Notes: a model not told the origin generated them from the sequence alone. A stretch of DNA of 24,951 nucleotides from Bacteroidaceae bacterium (GCA_017628775.1 JAGBYN010000014.1:1-24951), one strand, 5' to 3'; positions 8,729 to 15,102 are shown, numbered from the stretch's first letter. Translations and numbers: made by a program.

Positions 8729-9097
8729 ATGCAAGGATTTTATGCCATTATCTTATTGGTGCTGAGCAATGTGTTCATGACTTTTGCTTGGTATGGCCAC
8801 TTAAAGTTAAACGAAATGGGCATCAGTAAAACGTGGCCACTATGGGGCATTGTTTTATTTTCATGGTCAATTGCGTTTTTCGAATACGTATGTCAAGTAC
8901 CAGCCAACCGCATGGGATTTATCGACCACGGAGGCCCCTTTTCGCTCATTCAATTGAAGGTGATTCAGGAAGTTGTGTCGCTCATCGTATTCACCATTCT
9001 TGTGACAATCTTCTTTAAGGGCGAAAGCTTCCATTGGAACCATATTGCTGCCTTTGGATGTTTGGTGGCTGCGGTTTATTTCGTTTTCATGAAGTAA
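8729..9097 (+). CDS. DUF486-family small membrane protein (DMT superfamily)
   Basis: This 122-residue protein has four predicted membrane segments (about residues 3-21, 35-53, 72-95 and 100-121). It carries the hallmarks of the DUF486 family, including the VCQVPANRMG segment between TM2 and TM3 and the FSLIQLKVIQE segment at the start of TM3. DUF486 proteins are half-size relatives of drug/metabolite transporters, and their substrate is unknown. It starts 79 bp after the fusion gene, past a hairpin, and its stop is 7 bp before the TtcA-like gene. The two are probably one transcript, which does not by itself show a shared function. Confidence 0.88.
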   Translation: MQGFYAIILLVLSNVFMTFAWYGHLKLNEMGISKTWPLWGIVLFSWSIAFFEYVCQVPANRMGFIDHGGPFSLIQLKVIQEVVSLIVFTILVTIFFKGESFHWNHIAAFGCLVAAVYFVFMK

Positions 9098-9104
9098 AAA
9101 ATCA

Positions 9105-9890
9105 ATGAACGTCATCAATCAAAAGGCCGAAGTCAAAAAACTTCGTACGCGCGTGGTTCAGAAATTTAGAGAAGGCGTTAAAACCTTTGAACTCGTGGCG
9201 CCTGGCGATCATATTCTTATCGGTCTTTCAGGCGGAAAGGACTCCCTGACGTTGCTGGATCTTATGGGGCAAATGTGTCGGCGAAGCAATGGCGGATTTG
9301 CATTGCATGCCCTGCACGTAAGAATGAAAAACGTGGATTATCAAACCGATACGCAGTATTTGCGCCAAAAATGTGAGCAATGGCATATTAACTTTATTGA
9401 GCGAACCATTGCCTTCGATGCCGACAGAGATGAAAAGCGCACGCCATGTTTCCTCTGTTCGTGGAACCGAAGAAAAACGCTTTTTGAAACCGCACAAGAA
9501 TTAGGGTGCAATAAAATAGCCTTGGGACATCATCAGGATGATATTTTGCACACAGCATTGCTCAACCTAAGCTATGAAGGCAGTTTTGCCACAATGCCGT
9601 GCAAAATAGAATTGGATAAAATGCCTCTCACCATCATACGTCCGCTATGCAAAATCAAAGAAGCCGACATCAAGCAATGGGCGCAGAGTGAAGAATACCC
9701 CAAATTAATCAAAATATGTCCCTACGACAATGTGTCAAAGCGTAAGTCAATAAGCGAGTTGTTCGAAAAATTGGAAAATGAAAATCCTGAGTTCCGACCC
9801 AACCTTTGGCACGCATTGCAGAAAGAGGGTAAGTTGGTGCAATTGAGGCAAGATAATGCCGGGGCATCACAGAGCCCCCAAGAAACTTAA
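9105..9890 (+). CDS. ttcA: TtcA-like tRNA 2-thiocytidine synthetase (PP-loop ATPase)
   Basis: This 261-residue cytoplasmic enzyme should use ATP to activate cytidine 32 of tRNA for thiolation. The PP-loop SGGKDS is at 42-47. The CxxC pair Cys115/Cys118 (PCFLCSWNRRK) and the later Cys205 (KICPYDN) match the three Cys that hold the [4Fe-4S] cluster of E. coli TtcA. LGHHQDD (about 140-146) is the typical second conserved motif of the TtcA/TilS group. The length is a little under the roughly 300 residues of the E. coli enzyme. The ATG is 7 bp after the DUF486 stop. The gene converges on menC with a 19-bp gap. A related TtcA-group thiolase with another tRNA target is the main alternative. Confidence 0.85.
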   Translation: MNVINQKAEVKKLRTRVVQKFREGVKTFELVAPGDHILIGLSGGKDSLTLLDLMGQMCRRSNGGFALHALHVRMKNVDYQTDTQYLRQKCEQWHINFIERTIAFDADRDEKRTPCFLCSWNRRKTLFETAQELGCNKIALGHHQDDILHTALLNLSYEGSFATMPCKIELDKMPLTIIRPLCKIKEADIKQWAQSEEYPKLIKICPYDNVSKRKSISELFEKLENENPEFRPNLWHALQKEGKLVQLRQDNAGASQSPQET

Positions 9891-9894
9891 ACGC

Positions 9895-9919
9895 TAAGCC
9901 TGAGCGAATTTAAGGCTTA
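9895..9919. terminator. Hairpin between convergent ttcA and menC
   Basis: TAAGCCT (9895-9901) and AGGCTTA (9913-9919) form a 7-bp stem with an 11-nt loop in the gap between the two convergent genes, overlapping the menC stop. There is no T-tract on either strand, so its role as a terminator is weakly supported. Confidence 0.3.
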
Positions 9920-10998
9920 AACCAAAGTTCTTCGCCAGTTAATTTTAAGCCTAACCCCTCAATATTCTCCACAAAGAGCTGACCCGTGCCTAATCCTTGC
10001 CATTTCTCCGTACCATCGAGCAAAGCAGCTTTTTGAGCGATGGCATTTAAGCCTACATTGCTTTCAAGGGCTGAAGTAAGCCAATAACCCGCACCCTGAG
10101 CCTTGGCAAGTTCAATCCATTCATCAATGCCTGAATAGCCACCATGAAGCGTGGGTTTCAAGATAATATATTGAGGACGAATGCAAGCCATTAATTCCTG
10201 CTTAACCTCAAGACGATTAATGCCAATCAGTTCTTCGTCCAAACCAATGGGCAAGGGCGAATTTCGGCATATATCGTGCATTTCTGCCCATTGTCCAGCT
10301 TTTATAGGTTGCTCAATGCTATGAACATCGAGTTGATGCAAGCGTTCTAACACCTGAAAAACGTTGCTCATGGTGAACGAACCGTTGGCATCAACTCGAA
10401 TTTGCAATTGATCTTTGCTGTAAAGGTTTCGGATGTGTTGAATCACGTCGAGTTCTTCTCGCCAATCCATGGCACCAATTTTGAATTTAATGCATTTAAA
10501 ACCAAGCTGGATTTTCGTTAAGGCCTGTTGCTGCATCTCTTCCAAACTGCTCATCCACACCAAACCATTGATAGGGATGAAACTTAAGCCCTGTGAAAAG
10601 CCTGAAGCGAAGAATGAAAGACCATCGTGAGCATGCAAGGAGTGCCAAGCTGTTTCAACACCAAAAAGCACTGAAGGGTAATTGCGTAAGACTTCAAAGT
10701 TGATGTTCGTCTCGTTATCTACGCTTTCAAAGCATTGCCTAAGGCATTCCATGATGGTATTTTCGAAATGATCGCCGTAATCGCAAGATAAATCGTAGAG
10801 TGGCGCAATTTCACCCACACCGACTTCGTTTTGCCCCCATAACTGCGGACTTTTCAAAAGGTGCAAGCAATCAAGCGAAGTGAGCGGACGATGACTCAGG
10901 AAAATATACCAAACTTTCTTTTCGGTATAAGCACCACGCGAGGTGCGTGCTGGCTTCTTGAACCGCAAAGTATATGGAAGTAAAGAATAATATAGCAT
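9910..10998 (-). CDS. menC: o-Succinylbenzoate synthase (enolase superfamily)
   Basis: This 362-residue cytoplasmic enzyme dehydrates SHCHC to o-succinylbenzoate in menaquinone synthesis. Enolase-superfamily residues are all visible: the KxK lysines K171/K173 (IKFKIG), metal ligands Asp203 (VDANG), Glu229 (IEQP) and Asp254 (GLDEE), and the second catalytic lysine Lys281 in LKPTLHGG. The C-terminal TSALESNVGLNAIAQ and GLGTGQLF segments resemble Bacteroidota MenC more than dipeptide epimerases. No other men gene lies within the window; menE and menB are usually close by in related genomes, so the locus may be split or continue elsewhere. The catalytic set is complete. A related OSBS or N-acylamino-acid racemase activity cannot be excluded from sequence alone. 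Confidence 0.88.
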   Translation of the reverse strand: MLYYSLLPYTLRFKKPARTSRGAYTEKKVWYIFLSHRPLTSLDCLHLLKSPQLWGQNEVGVGEIAPLYDLSCDYGDHFENTIMECLRQCFESVDNETNINFEVLRNYPSVLFGVETAWHSLHAHDGLSFFASGFSQGLSFIPINGLVWMSSLEEMQQQALTKIQLGFKCIKFKIGAMDWREELDVIQHIRNLYSKDQLQIRVDANGSFTMSNVFQVLERLHQLDVHSIEQPIKAGQWAEMHDICRNSPLPIGLDEELIGINRLEVKQELMACIRPQYIILKPTLHGGYSGIDEWIELAKAQGAGYWLTSALESNVGLNAIAQKAALLDGTEKWQGLGTGQLFVENIEGLGLKLTGEELWFKP

Positions 10999-11043
10999 CG
11001 TGGTTTAATATAATCTATTGAAAAACAATTAATTTTGGCGTTT

Positions 11044-11061
11044 ACCGACGTTAACCGACGT
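11044..11061. repeat. Two 8-bp direct repeats upstream of menC
   Basis: ACCGACGT occurs at 11044-11051 and again at 11054-11061, one helical turn apart, 46 bp upstream of the menC start codon. The spacing would suit a regulator binding one DNA face. No known site is recognised. Confidence 0.35.
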
Positions 11062-11073
11062 GGCATATAAAAA

Positions 11074-11108
11074 ACAAAGTGCCGTACGGGATAAATCCCT
11101 TACAGCAC
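11074..11108 (-). terminator. Terminator, probably the original one of the initiator tRNA gene
   Basis: On the minus strand GTGCTGTAAGGGA pairs with TCCCGTACGGCAC (arms 11108-11096 and 11091-11079, two mismatches, 4-nt loop), then comes a TTTGTTTTTT tract. It lies just beyond the distal 24-bp tRNA-end copy. That is where the tRNA terminator would have been before the insert moved in. The hairpin is read directly; its history is inferred. Confidence 0.65.
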
Positions 11109-11123
11109 CTTACATTTTTTTTG

Positions 11124-11147
11124 TTTTAGTTGCGGAGACCCGACTCG
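11124..11147. repeat. Distal 24-bp copy of the initiator tRNA 3' end (attR-like)
   Basis: This 24-bp sequence is identical to 12694-12717. It contains the last 18 nt of the initiator tRNA gene (minus orientation) plus the 6 bases downstream. No tRNA body follows. A lone tRNA 3' end at this distance from an intact gene is the classic scar of site-specific integration. Confidence 0.85.
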
Positions 11148-11162
11148 TAAAATCTCCTTGTG

Positions 11163-11179
11163 TTGCGGAGGCTCAACTC
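11163..11179. repeat. Degenerate extra copy of the tRNA 3' end
   Basis: The 17-bp stretch starting TTGCGGAG at 11163 matches the tRNA-end copy at 11130-11146 with three differences, offset by 33 bp. Both are followed by a short A-rich stretch and TCTC. It may be an integrase arm site or the scar of an older insertion. Confidence 0.5.
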
Positions 11180-11287
11180 AAATAGGTCTCTTTTATGTTA
11201 AAACAATGTACTTTACATCGTGCTTTGGACAGGCCAATAATGTTATAATGTATTCCTACGGTCTAAATAGTGTCTGACTTCCTCAGT

Positions 11288-11309
11288 AAAAAAATGAACC
11301 AAAAGGTTC
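11288..11309 (-). terminator. Short hairpin with T-tract on the minus strand
   Basis: GAACC-TTTT-GGTTC on the minus strand (11309-11296) is followed by A and seven T (complement of the A-run 11288-11294). The stem has only 5 bp and no gene is seen upstream of it on that strand. It could end a small antisense transcript from the element. Confidence 0.3.
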
Positions 11310-11464
11310 TACATATTCATTATTGTTTGCGTTACAAAATTACAACATTTTTCAGTATTAGTAAATGCCTGTAACCTCAGATTTTTAATTTATTCATAAA
11401 AAACACGAATCGTGACAATCTGTCTCAATTATTGGGTAAAAACGCATAATTTTGTCCCGATTCG

Positions 11465-11478
11465 GTTAGGTGCGAACT
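11465..11478. repeat. 14-bp direct repeat, left copy
   Basis: GTTAGGTGCGAACT here is identical to 12598-12611. The two copies frame the fragment and the toxin-antitoxin genes, 1133 bp apart, inside the tRNA-bounded insert. Confidence 0.7.
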
Positions 11479-11480
11479 AA

Positions 11481-11744
11481 CTTCTGACCAACTGTGGATT
11501 TGATGGTCGGGCACGCTTGGTTCACTACTTCAACGAACAAAATAACGTGAGTCTGCTTATATCGATACAGACGGCTGGTGTGTACAACGGAAAGAAGGAT
11601 AAGCGACTAGAGAAGACTGCTGAAACGGAAGAGAGTAAACTTGAGGAACGCACGGACTTCTCGCATGCGTTCGATACGCTCTACATTGGATGCGAGCGTT
11701 TCCCGCAAGAGACTGTGGTCTTGTCTGTAACCTCGGGCTTCTAA
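11481..11744 (+). pseudogene. Open-frame remnant without start codon
   Basis: An open frame of 87 codons follows the TAA at 11478-11480 and ends at TAA 11742-11744. It contains no Met codon at all; the only possible internal starts are TTG or GTG. The sequence is charged in the middle (KDKRLEKTAETEESKLEER) and ends VVLSVTSGF. The composition differs from the AT-rich flanks, which suggests it was once coding. It sits directly after the left 14-bp repeat and 41 bp before the toxin promoter. I do not recognise the family. It is most likely the C-terminal part of a gene cut off when the element formed. Confidence 0.4.
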
Positions 11745-11762
11745 ATAAATTATCTGAAATAT

Positions 11763-11794
11763 TTTGTTTATGTAAACTATTTAGTTAACTTTGC
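11763..11794 (+). promoter_or_regulatory. Promoter of the toxin-antitoxin operon
   Basis: TTTG (11763-11766), 19 bp, then TAACTTTGC (11786-11794) is a near-perfect Bacteroidota promoter. Transcription would start near 11800, after the TTG at 11791, which excludes that codon and fixes the toxin start at ATG 11815. Confidence 0.8.
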
Positions 11795-11814
11795 GATGCA
11801 ATAGAGATTGTAAT

Positions 11815-12156
11815 ATGGCTGAACGAAAGATTAAGTTCTATAAGAACTATTTTAATGAGTTCTTTGAAGCGCAAAACGAAAAGGTAAGACGTAAAATAGC
11901 TCAAACATTAGTTTGGTTGCAAACTATTGACAGATTACCTGTTTCTATCCTAAAAAGTATTGAAGGAAAGAAAGGTTTGTATGAAATACGTATAGAATTT
12001 AGTGGTAACATATACCGAGTATTCTGCTGCTTTGATGATGGACAATTAGTAATCCTTTTTAATGGTTTCCAAAAGAAAACACAAAAAACTCCTATTGGTG
12101 AGATAGAGAAAGCAGAGCGTTTAATGAATGAATATTTTAACGAGAAAAATAAGTGA
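11815..12156 (+). CDS. higB: HigB/RelE-superfamily toxin (Gp49-like)
   Basis: This 113-residue basic protein belongs to the phage Gp49-like branch of RelE/ParE toxins, which typically cut mRNA on the ribosome. The family core is visible in KGLYEIRIEF (about 53-62), YRVFCCFDDG and LFNGFQKKTQKTP (about 80-92), followed by a C-terminal helix beginning EIEKAERLMNEY. An upstream TTG at 11791 would add 8 residues but overlaps the -7 promoter element, so ATG 11815 is the start. The antitoxin gene begins 3 bp after the stop. Toxin-first order and an XRE partner are characteristic of the HigBA type. No frameshift or missing segment is seen, so the toxin looks intact. Confidence 0.88.
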   Translation: MAERKIKFYKNYFNEFFEAQNEKVRRKIAQTLVWLQTIDRLPVSILKSIEGKKGLYEIRIEFSGNIYRVFCCFDDGQLVILFNGFQKKTQKTPIGEIEKAERLMNEYFNEKNK

Positions 12157-12159
12157 GTT

Positions 12160-12465
12160 ATGGATAAAAGTAAAGAATTAATGAATTGCACCACTCTTGA
12201 TGAACTTTTGGATGTCGAGTATGGCAAGGTTGGTACTAAGACTCGTGATGAGTTTGACAGAGAAACTGAAGCGTTTTGTCTTGCACAAACGCTTAGAGAA
12301 GAACGCCTGCGTGCTGGTTTAACTCAAGAAGCTTTAGCGGAAAAGATTGGTACAAAGAAGACATATATTTCACGTTTGGAAAACGGGAAGTCAGACATTC
12401 AACTGAGTACATTATTCAAGATTTTTGAAGGTTTGGGAAGACAAGTAAGTTTAACTATTTTATAA
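12160..12465 (+). CDS. higA: HigA-type XRE antitoxin
   Basis: This 101-residue antitoxin has a linker-like N-terminal part (about 1-40) and a Cro/C1-type helix-turn-helix near residues 44-97. LTQEALAEKIGTKKTYISRL gives the two HTH helices, followed by ENGKSDIQLSTLFKIFEGLG. It would bind and neutralise the toxin 3 bp upstream and repress the shared promoter at 11763-11794. The short C-terminal end VSLTIL is common in antitoxins paired with Gp49-type toxins. A strong terminator follows at 12570-12597. The pair appears intact and sits inside the tRNA-bounded insert, where it would keep the insert from being lost. Confidence 0.88.
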   Translation: MDKSKELMNCTTLDELLDVEYGKVGTKTRDEFDRETEAFCLAQTLREERLRAGLTQEALAEKIGTKKTYISRLENGKSDIQLSTLFKIFEGLGRQVSLTIL

Positions 12466-12569
12466 ATTAGTTTCACTTTTCTGAACGACGAAAATATTCT
12501 TTTTCCGTAATATAACTAATCATCACGAGTATAGACAAAGTTCACCTCTTTGTGTGATAGAAAAATCAA

Positions 12570-12597
12570 GCGGTCGCCTTTTGGCGGTCGCTTTTTT
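12570..12597 (+). terminator. Terminator of the toxin-antitoxin operon
   Basis: GCGGTCGCC (12570-12578), loop TTTT, GGCGGTCGC (12583-12591) forms a 9-bp stem with two G-T pairs, followed by six T (12592-12597). It is a strong intrinsic terminator 104 bp after higA and runs directly into the right 14-bp repeat. Confidence 0.85.
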
Positions 12598-12611
12598 GTT
12601 AGGTGCGAACT
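12598..12611. repeat. 14-bp direct repeat, right copy
   Basis: This copy is identical to 11465-11478 and begins at the base after the T-tract of the toxin-antitoxin terminator. It marks the right edge of the inner cassette. Confidence 0.7.
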
Positions 12612-12634
12612 TCCGTCCTGGTTAATTTTTATGG

Positions 12635-12690
12635 AATAAAAAAATGTAGGTTAATCTTCTGACTTAGTAGTCTTTAGATTACCTACATTT
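12635..12690 (-). terminator. Present terminator of the initiator tRNA gene, inside the insert
   Basis: On the minus strand AAATGTAGGTAATCT (12690-12676) pairs with AGATTAACCTACATTT (12657-12642) with one bulged base. Seven T follow, and the loop is 18 nt. It lies within the insert, 10 bp after the tRNA 3' end, and has replaced the older terminator now at 11074-11108. The element therefore supplied the tRNA with a working 3' end and terminator. Confidence 0.8.
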
Positions 12691-12693
12691 GCT

Positions 12694-12717
12694 TTTTAGT
12701 TGCGGAGACCCGACTCG
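12694..12717. repeat. Proximal 24-bp tRNA 3'-end copy (attL-like)
   Basis: This is the copy that forms the 3' end of the intact initiator tRNA gene. It is identical to 11124-11147; identity stops sharply on both sides, at 12693 and 12718. Confidence 0.85.
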
Positions 12718-12772
12718 AACGGATGACCTCCAGGTTATGAGCCTGGCGAGCTACCAACTGCTCCACTCCGCG
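12700..12772 (-). tRNA. Initiator tRNA-fMet (CAT anticodon)
   Basis: A complete 73-nt cloverleaf on the minus strand: acceptor CGCGGAG/CTCCGCA, anticodon loop CTCATAA, T-loop TTCGAGT, discriminator A, no encoded CCA. The C1-A72 mismatch and the A11-U24 pair are initiator features, so this is tRNA-fMet, not elongator tRNA-Met. The anticodon stem is CCAGG/CCTGG, so the usual three G-C pairs at 29-31/39-41 are reduced to two, with A29-U41. The 3' 18 nt are duplicated 1.57 kb downstream. A canonical promoter lies at 12814-12846. Confidence 0.95.
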
Positions 12773-12813
12773 ATGTGGAATGTTGAACAACGTGTTGTTG
12801 TTTGTTTTCGAGT

Positions 12814-12846
12814 GCAAAAGTATGAAGAAATTTCTATACTGCCAAA
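12814..12846 (-). promoter_or_regulatory. Promoter of the initiator tRNA gene
   Basis: On the minus strand TTTG (12846-12843), 20 bp, then TACTTTTGC (12822-12814) fits the Bacteroidota consensus. It lies 41 bp upstream of the tRNA 5' end. Confidence 0.75.
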
Positions 12847-13112
12847 TAGTTTGGAGGAAAAAAGTGGTTTTGCTTGAAAAAAACGAATGTAACTGATATT
12901 TGTTGGTTGGATTTTATTGAAAGGTAAGGCGTGGTTGATAAAAGTTTGGGGTTTGTTTAGTTTTCTTGCTGTGGGTTGTTGAAGTTAATGTTGTGTGCTC
13001 TTTTGTATCAATTCATGTTTGGGATAAGGGCGTTTGTGTGGAAATATTCATCTTATTGTTTGAATATCGCCTAATAACTTAAATCGTATTTTAATGAATC
13101 AATAAAAAAACG
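12847..13112. other. AT-rich intergenic region between tRNA promoter and Rid-like gene
   Basis: This stretch holds no open frame with recognisable protein features and no tRNA or clear hairpin. It separates two divergent promoters (tRNA on minus, Rid-like gene on plus). I see nothing else in it. Confidence 0.5.
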
Positions 13113-13121
13113 TAACTTTGC
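13113..13121 (+). promoter_or_regulatory. -7 element of the Rid-like / lysozyme operon
   Basis: TAACTTTGC is a perfect match to TAnnTTTGC, 38 bp before the ATG at 13160. A clear TTG 19-21 bp upstream is lacking; the area reads TTTTAATG instead. Confidence 0.6.
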
Positions 13122-13159
13122 AAAGATATATTATTAAAATAATGCATAACGAATAATAC

Positions 13160-14314
13160 ATGATAAAACAGTTTGTTAATGACGATTTAAAATCTACGTG
13201 CGAATGTGCCTTCTTTTGTTCAAATGTAGGGATTGATGAAGCCCATGTAATGGTTCACGTCGCTGCAATGGACGAACCCTTTGCTGGCCAGTTGGCGAGA
13301 ATAAGAATTTCTGTTGATTTATTAATGCAGAAAGAAGAAATGAAGGGTATGCAGATCGTGTCGCAACGTTACTTTTTATCTGATATAGCCAATCAATCTG
13401 CTTATTTTGCACATGTCAATCATAGTGTGGATGTGTCTTTGATTCAACAACCTCCTCTTGACGGTTCAAAGGTTGCTGTATGGCTCTATTTGGTAAGGGG
13501 TAAGGATAATGCACCTGTGACCGTTGCGGAGGAAGATGATACCAAGGTTGTCGCAACGAATCACTACCGATTGTTGTTTAATTGGGGTATGCAGTGTGAA
13601 GAAGGTGATTCAGCCAATCAAACCCACGAACTTCTAAAAAATTACTCTGACCTGTTGACAAGATGGGGCGGAAATTTTGCTGACCATTGCGTGCGTACAT
13701 GGTTTTATGTGAGAGATATTGACACACAATATTCAGGAATGGTTAAGGCTCGCTTGAATGACTTTGAGCAAATGGGCTTGACTCAGCATACGCATTATAT
13801 TTCGTCAACGGGTATTCAGGGTATCCCAGCGAAACCTAAGGCTTTGGTGCAATTGGGAACCTTGTCTATTTTGGGTATTGAAGAAAAACAACAGCGCTAT
13901 TTGTATGCCCCGACGCATTTGAACCCGACTTACGAATATGGTGTTACTTTTGAAAGAGGTACCGTTGTGCGCTTTGGCGATAGAGAGCATGCGTATATCA
14001 GTGGTACAGCCAGTATTGATAATGCGGGGCGTGTGGTTGCAGTTGGTGATATCAAAGGACAAACGCTACGCATGATCGAGAACGTGGAAGTGTTGTTGCA
14101 GGAAGCTAATATGAATTTTGATGATGTGATGCAGATCGTGGTGTATCTGCGTGATTTGGCTGACTATGACGTTGCAACGAAATTATTGAAGGAGCGTTTT
14201 CCTGAACATCCTATGGTCGTGACTTTAGCCCCAGTGTGCCGTCCGCAATGGCTTATAGAAATGGAATGTATTGCGGTGAAAAACACTAAGAACTTAGAAT
14301 TTAAGCCGTTGTAA
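13160..14314 (+). CDS. Tandem Rid-fold (YjgF/YER057c/UK114) protein, chorismatase-like layout
   Basis: This 384-residue cytoplasmic protein appears to consist of two Rid-type domains. The C-terminal one (about 265-375) carries the family pattern clearly: YISGTASID, GDIKGQTLRMIENVEVLL, MQIVVYLRD and a closing VCRPQWLIEMECIAV. The N-terminal half is more divergent but has RTWFYVRDID (about 178-187), the same strand-helix signature. Single Rid proteins are about 130 residues and deaminate reactive enamines. A double layout of this size with a final VCR...E segment is known from chorismate hydrolases of the FkbO/Hyg5/XanB2 group. Whether this protein acts on chorismate, on an imine, or neither cannot be told. 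The lysozyme gene starts 12 bp downstream, so the two are probably co-transcribed. Confidence 0.75.
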   Translation: MIKQFVNDDLKSTCECAFFCSNVGIDEAHVMVHVAAMDEPFAGQLARIRISVDLLMQKEEMKGMQIVSQRYFLSDIANQSAYFAHVNHSVDVSLIQQPPLDGSKVAVWLYLVRGKDNAPVTVAEEDDTKVVATNHYRLLFNWGMQCEEGDSANQTHELLKNYSDLLTRWGGNFADHCVRTWFYVRDIDTQYSGMVKARLNDFEQMGLTQHTHYISSTGIQGIPAKPKALVQLGTLSILGIEEKQQRYLYAPTHLNPTYEYGVTFERGTVVRFGDREHAYISGTASIDNAGRVVAVGDIKGQTLRMIENVEVLLQEANMNFDDVMQIVVYLRDLADYDVATKLLKERFPEHPMVVTLAPVCRPQWLIEMECIAVKNTKNLEFKPL

Positions 14315-14326
14315 TCATTTTGTTGT

Positions 14327-15034
14327 ATGAATAAAGGAGCGTTGTTTGTAAAATTCGTGTGGTTGAATTTTATTTGTGGTGCGTTTTTCATCACTTTGAT
14401 TACGGGGTGTTCTTCCAATAAAGGTTTGCAAGAGATGTCTTCGCCAGAACCCTTTGATATGATTGATATTTCACGACATCAAGGGCATATAAATTGGAAG
14501 AAGGTGGCTTCGGATGATCGTATTAAATATGTTTATATTAAAGGAACAGAAGGTGGTACGTATCAGGATCCCAATTATGAGTATAATTTAAAAAACGCTC
14601 GTAAGCGTGGGTTAAAAGTCGGTACATATCATTTTTTCAGAACCTCAAGCAGTGTGTGGTTGCAATTTCTAAATATCATGACCCATACGCCACGTAAAAA
14701 GCAAGATCTGGTGCCGGTGATTGATGTTGAGGAATGTAAAAATTGGAATAGAGAGCAATTGCGCGATAGCTTGTCGCTGCTTGCACGGTTGATAGAACGC
14801 GAATATGGCAAGAAGCCCATCATCTATTCAGGGCAAAATTTTTACAATCTTTATCTCTCGCAAAAGTTCGAATATTATCCTCTGTGGATCGCTCGATATG
14901 GCGCTGCACCACCTAATATAAATGTTGCGCCCGTTATTTGGCAATTCACGCAAAGGGGTAGGGTGAAGGGCATATCAACCTATGTTGATTTAAATCGGGT
15001 TTTTCCTGAAACTTCGGATTTTATAGAGCTTTGA
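14327..15034 (+). CDS. GH25 lysozyme (muramidase) lipoprotein
   Basis: This 235-residue enzyme would cleave the N-acetylmuramic acid bond of peptidoglycan. The N-terminus has a hydrophobic segment ending in the lipobox LITGC (Cys28), so the protein should be lipid-anchored. The GH25 domain (about 44-235) shows DISRHQG with Asp47, IKGTEG (71-76), GTYHFF and the catalytic IDVEE with Asp133 and Glu135; spacing agrees with Streptomyces GH25 (Asp9, Asp98, Glu100). The domain ends in the usual IWQFTQRG and DLNRVF segments. The ATG is 12 bp after the Rid-like gene. It may serve in wall remodelling or, if surface-exposed, against other bacteria; the sequence does not decide. Confidence 0.92.
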   Translation: MNKGALFVKFVWLNFICGAFFITLITGCSSNKGLQEMSSPEPFDMIDISRHQGHINWKKVASDDRIKYVYIKGTEGGTYQDPNYEYNLKNARKRGLKVGTYHFFRTSSSVWLQFLNIMTHTPRKKQDLVPVIDVEECKNWNREQLRDSLSLLARLIEREYGKKPIIYSGQNFYNLYLSQKFEYYPLWIARYGAAPPNINVAPVIWQFTQRGRVKGISTYVDLNRVFPETSDFIEL

Positions 15035-15102
15035 GCGCTATGAAATCAATAATCAGCCAAGCTTTTTAATCGTTGTTTGTGCGTCATGAAACGTGATGCA
15101 CC

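Larger units (their letters stand above)
11124..12717. mobile_element. Integrase-less element at the initiator tRNA carrying a toxin-antitoxin pair
   Basis: Two exact 24-bp copies of the tRNA 3' end lie 1570 bp apart and bound an AT-rich insert. Inside are a protein fragment without Met codons (11481-11744), a HigB/HigA pair (11815-12465), two terminators and a 14-bp direct repeat. No integrase, excisionase, phage or conjugation gene is present. The insert could be the decayed rest of a larger genomic island or phage, or a mini-element moved by an integrase supplied from elsewhere. The boundaries are read directly; mobility is inferred. Confidence 0.7.

Noticed and set aside
11791..11814. Upstream TTG start for the HigB toxin
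   Set aside because: The TTG overlaps the -7 element TAACTTTGC, so it would lie upstream of the transcript start.
11465..12611. Integron attC reading of the 14-bp repeats, since GTTAGGT fits GTTRRRY
   Set aside because: No RYYYAAC inverse core is found 50-140 bp upstream of the right copy, the bases before it are a T-tract instead of an attC arm, and no integron integrase is present.
12689..12877. Open frame of 62 codons on the plus strand
   Set aside because: It runs antisense through the initiator tRNA gene and its promoter.
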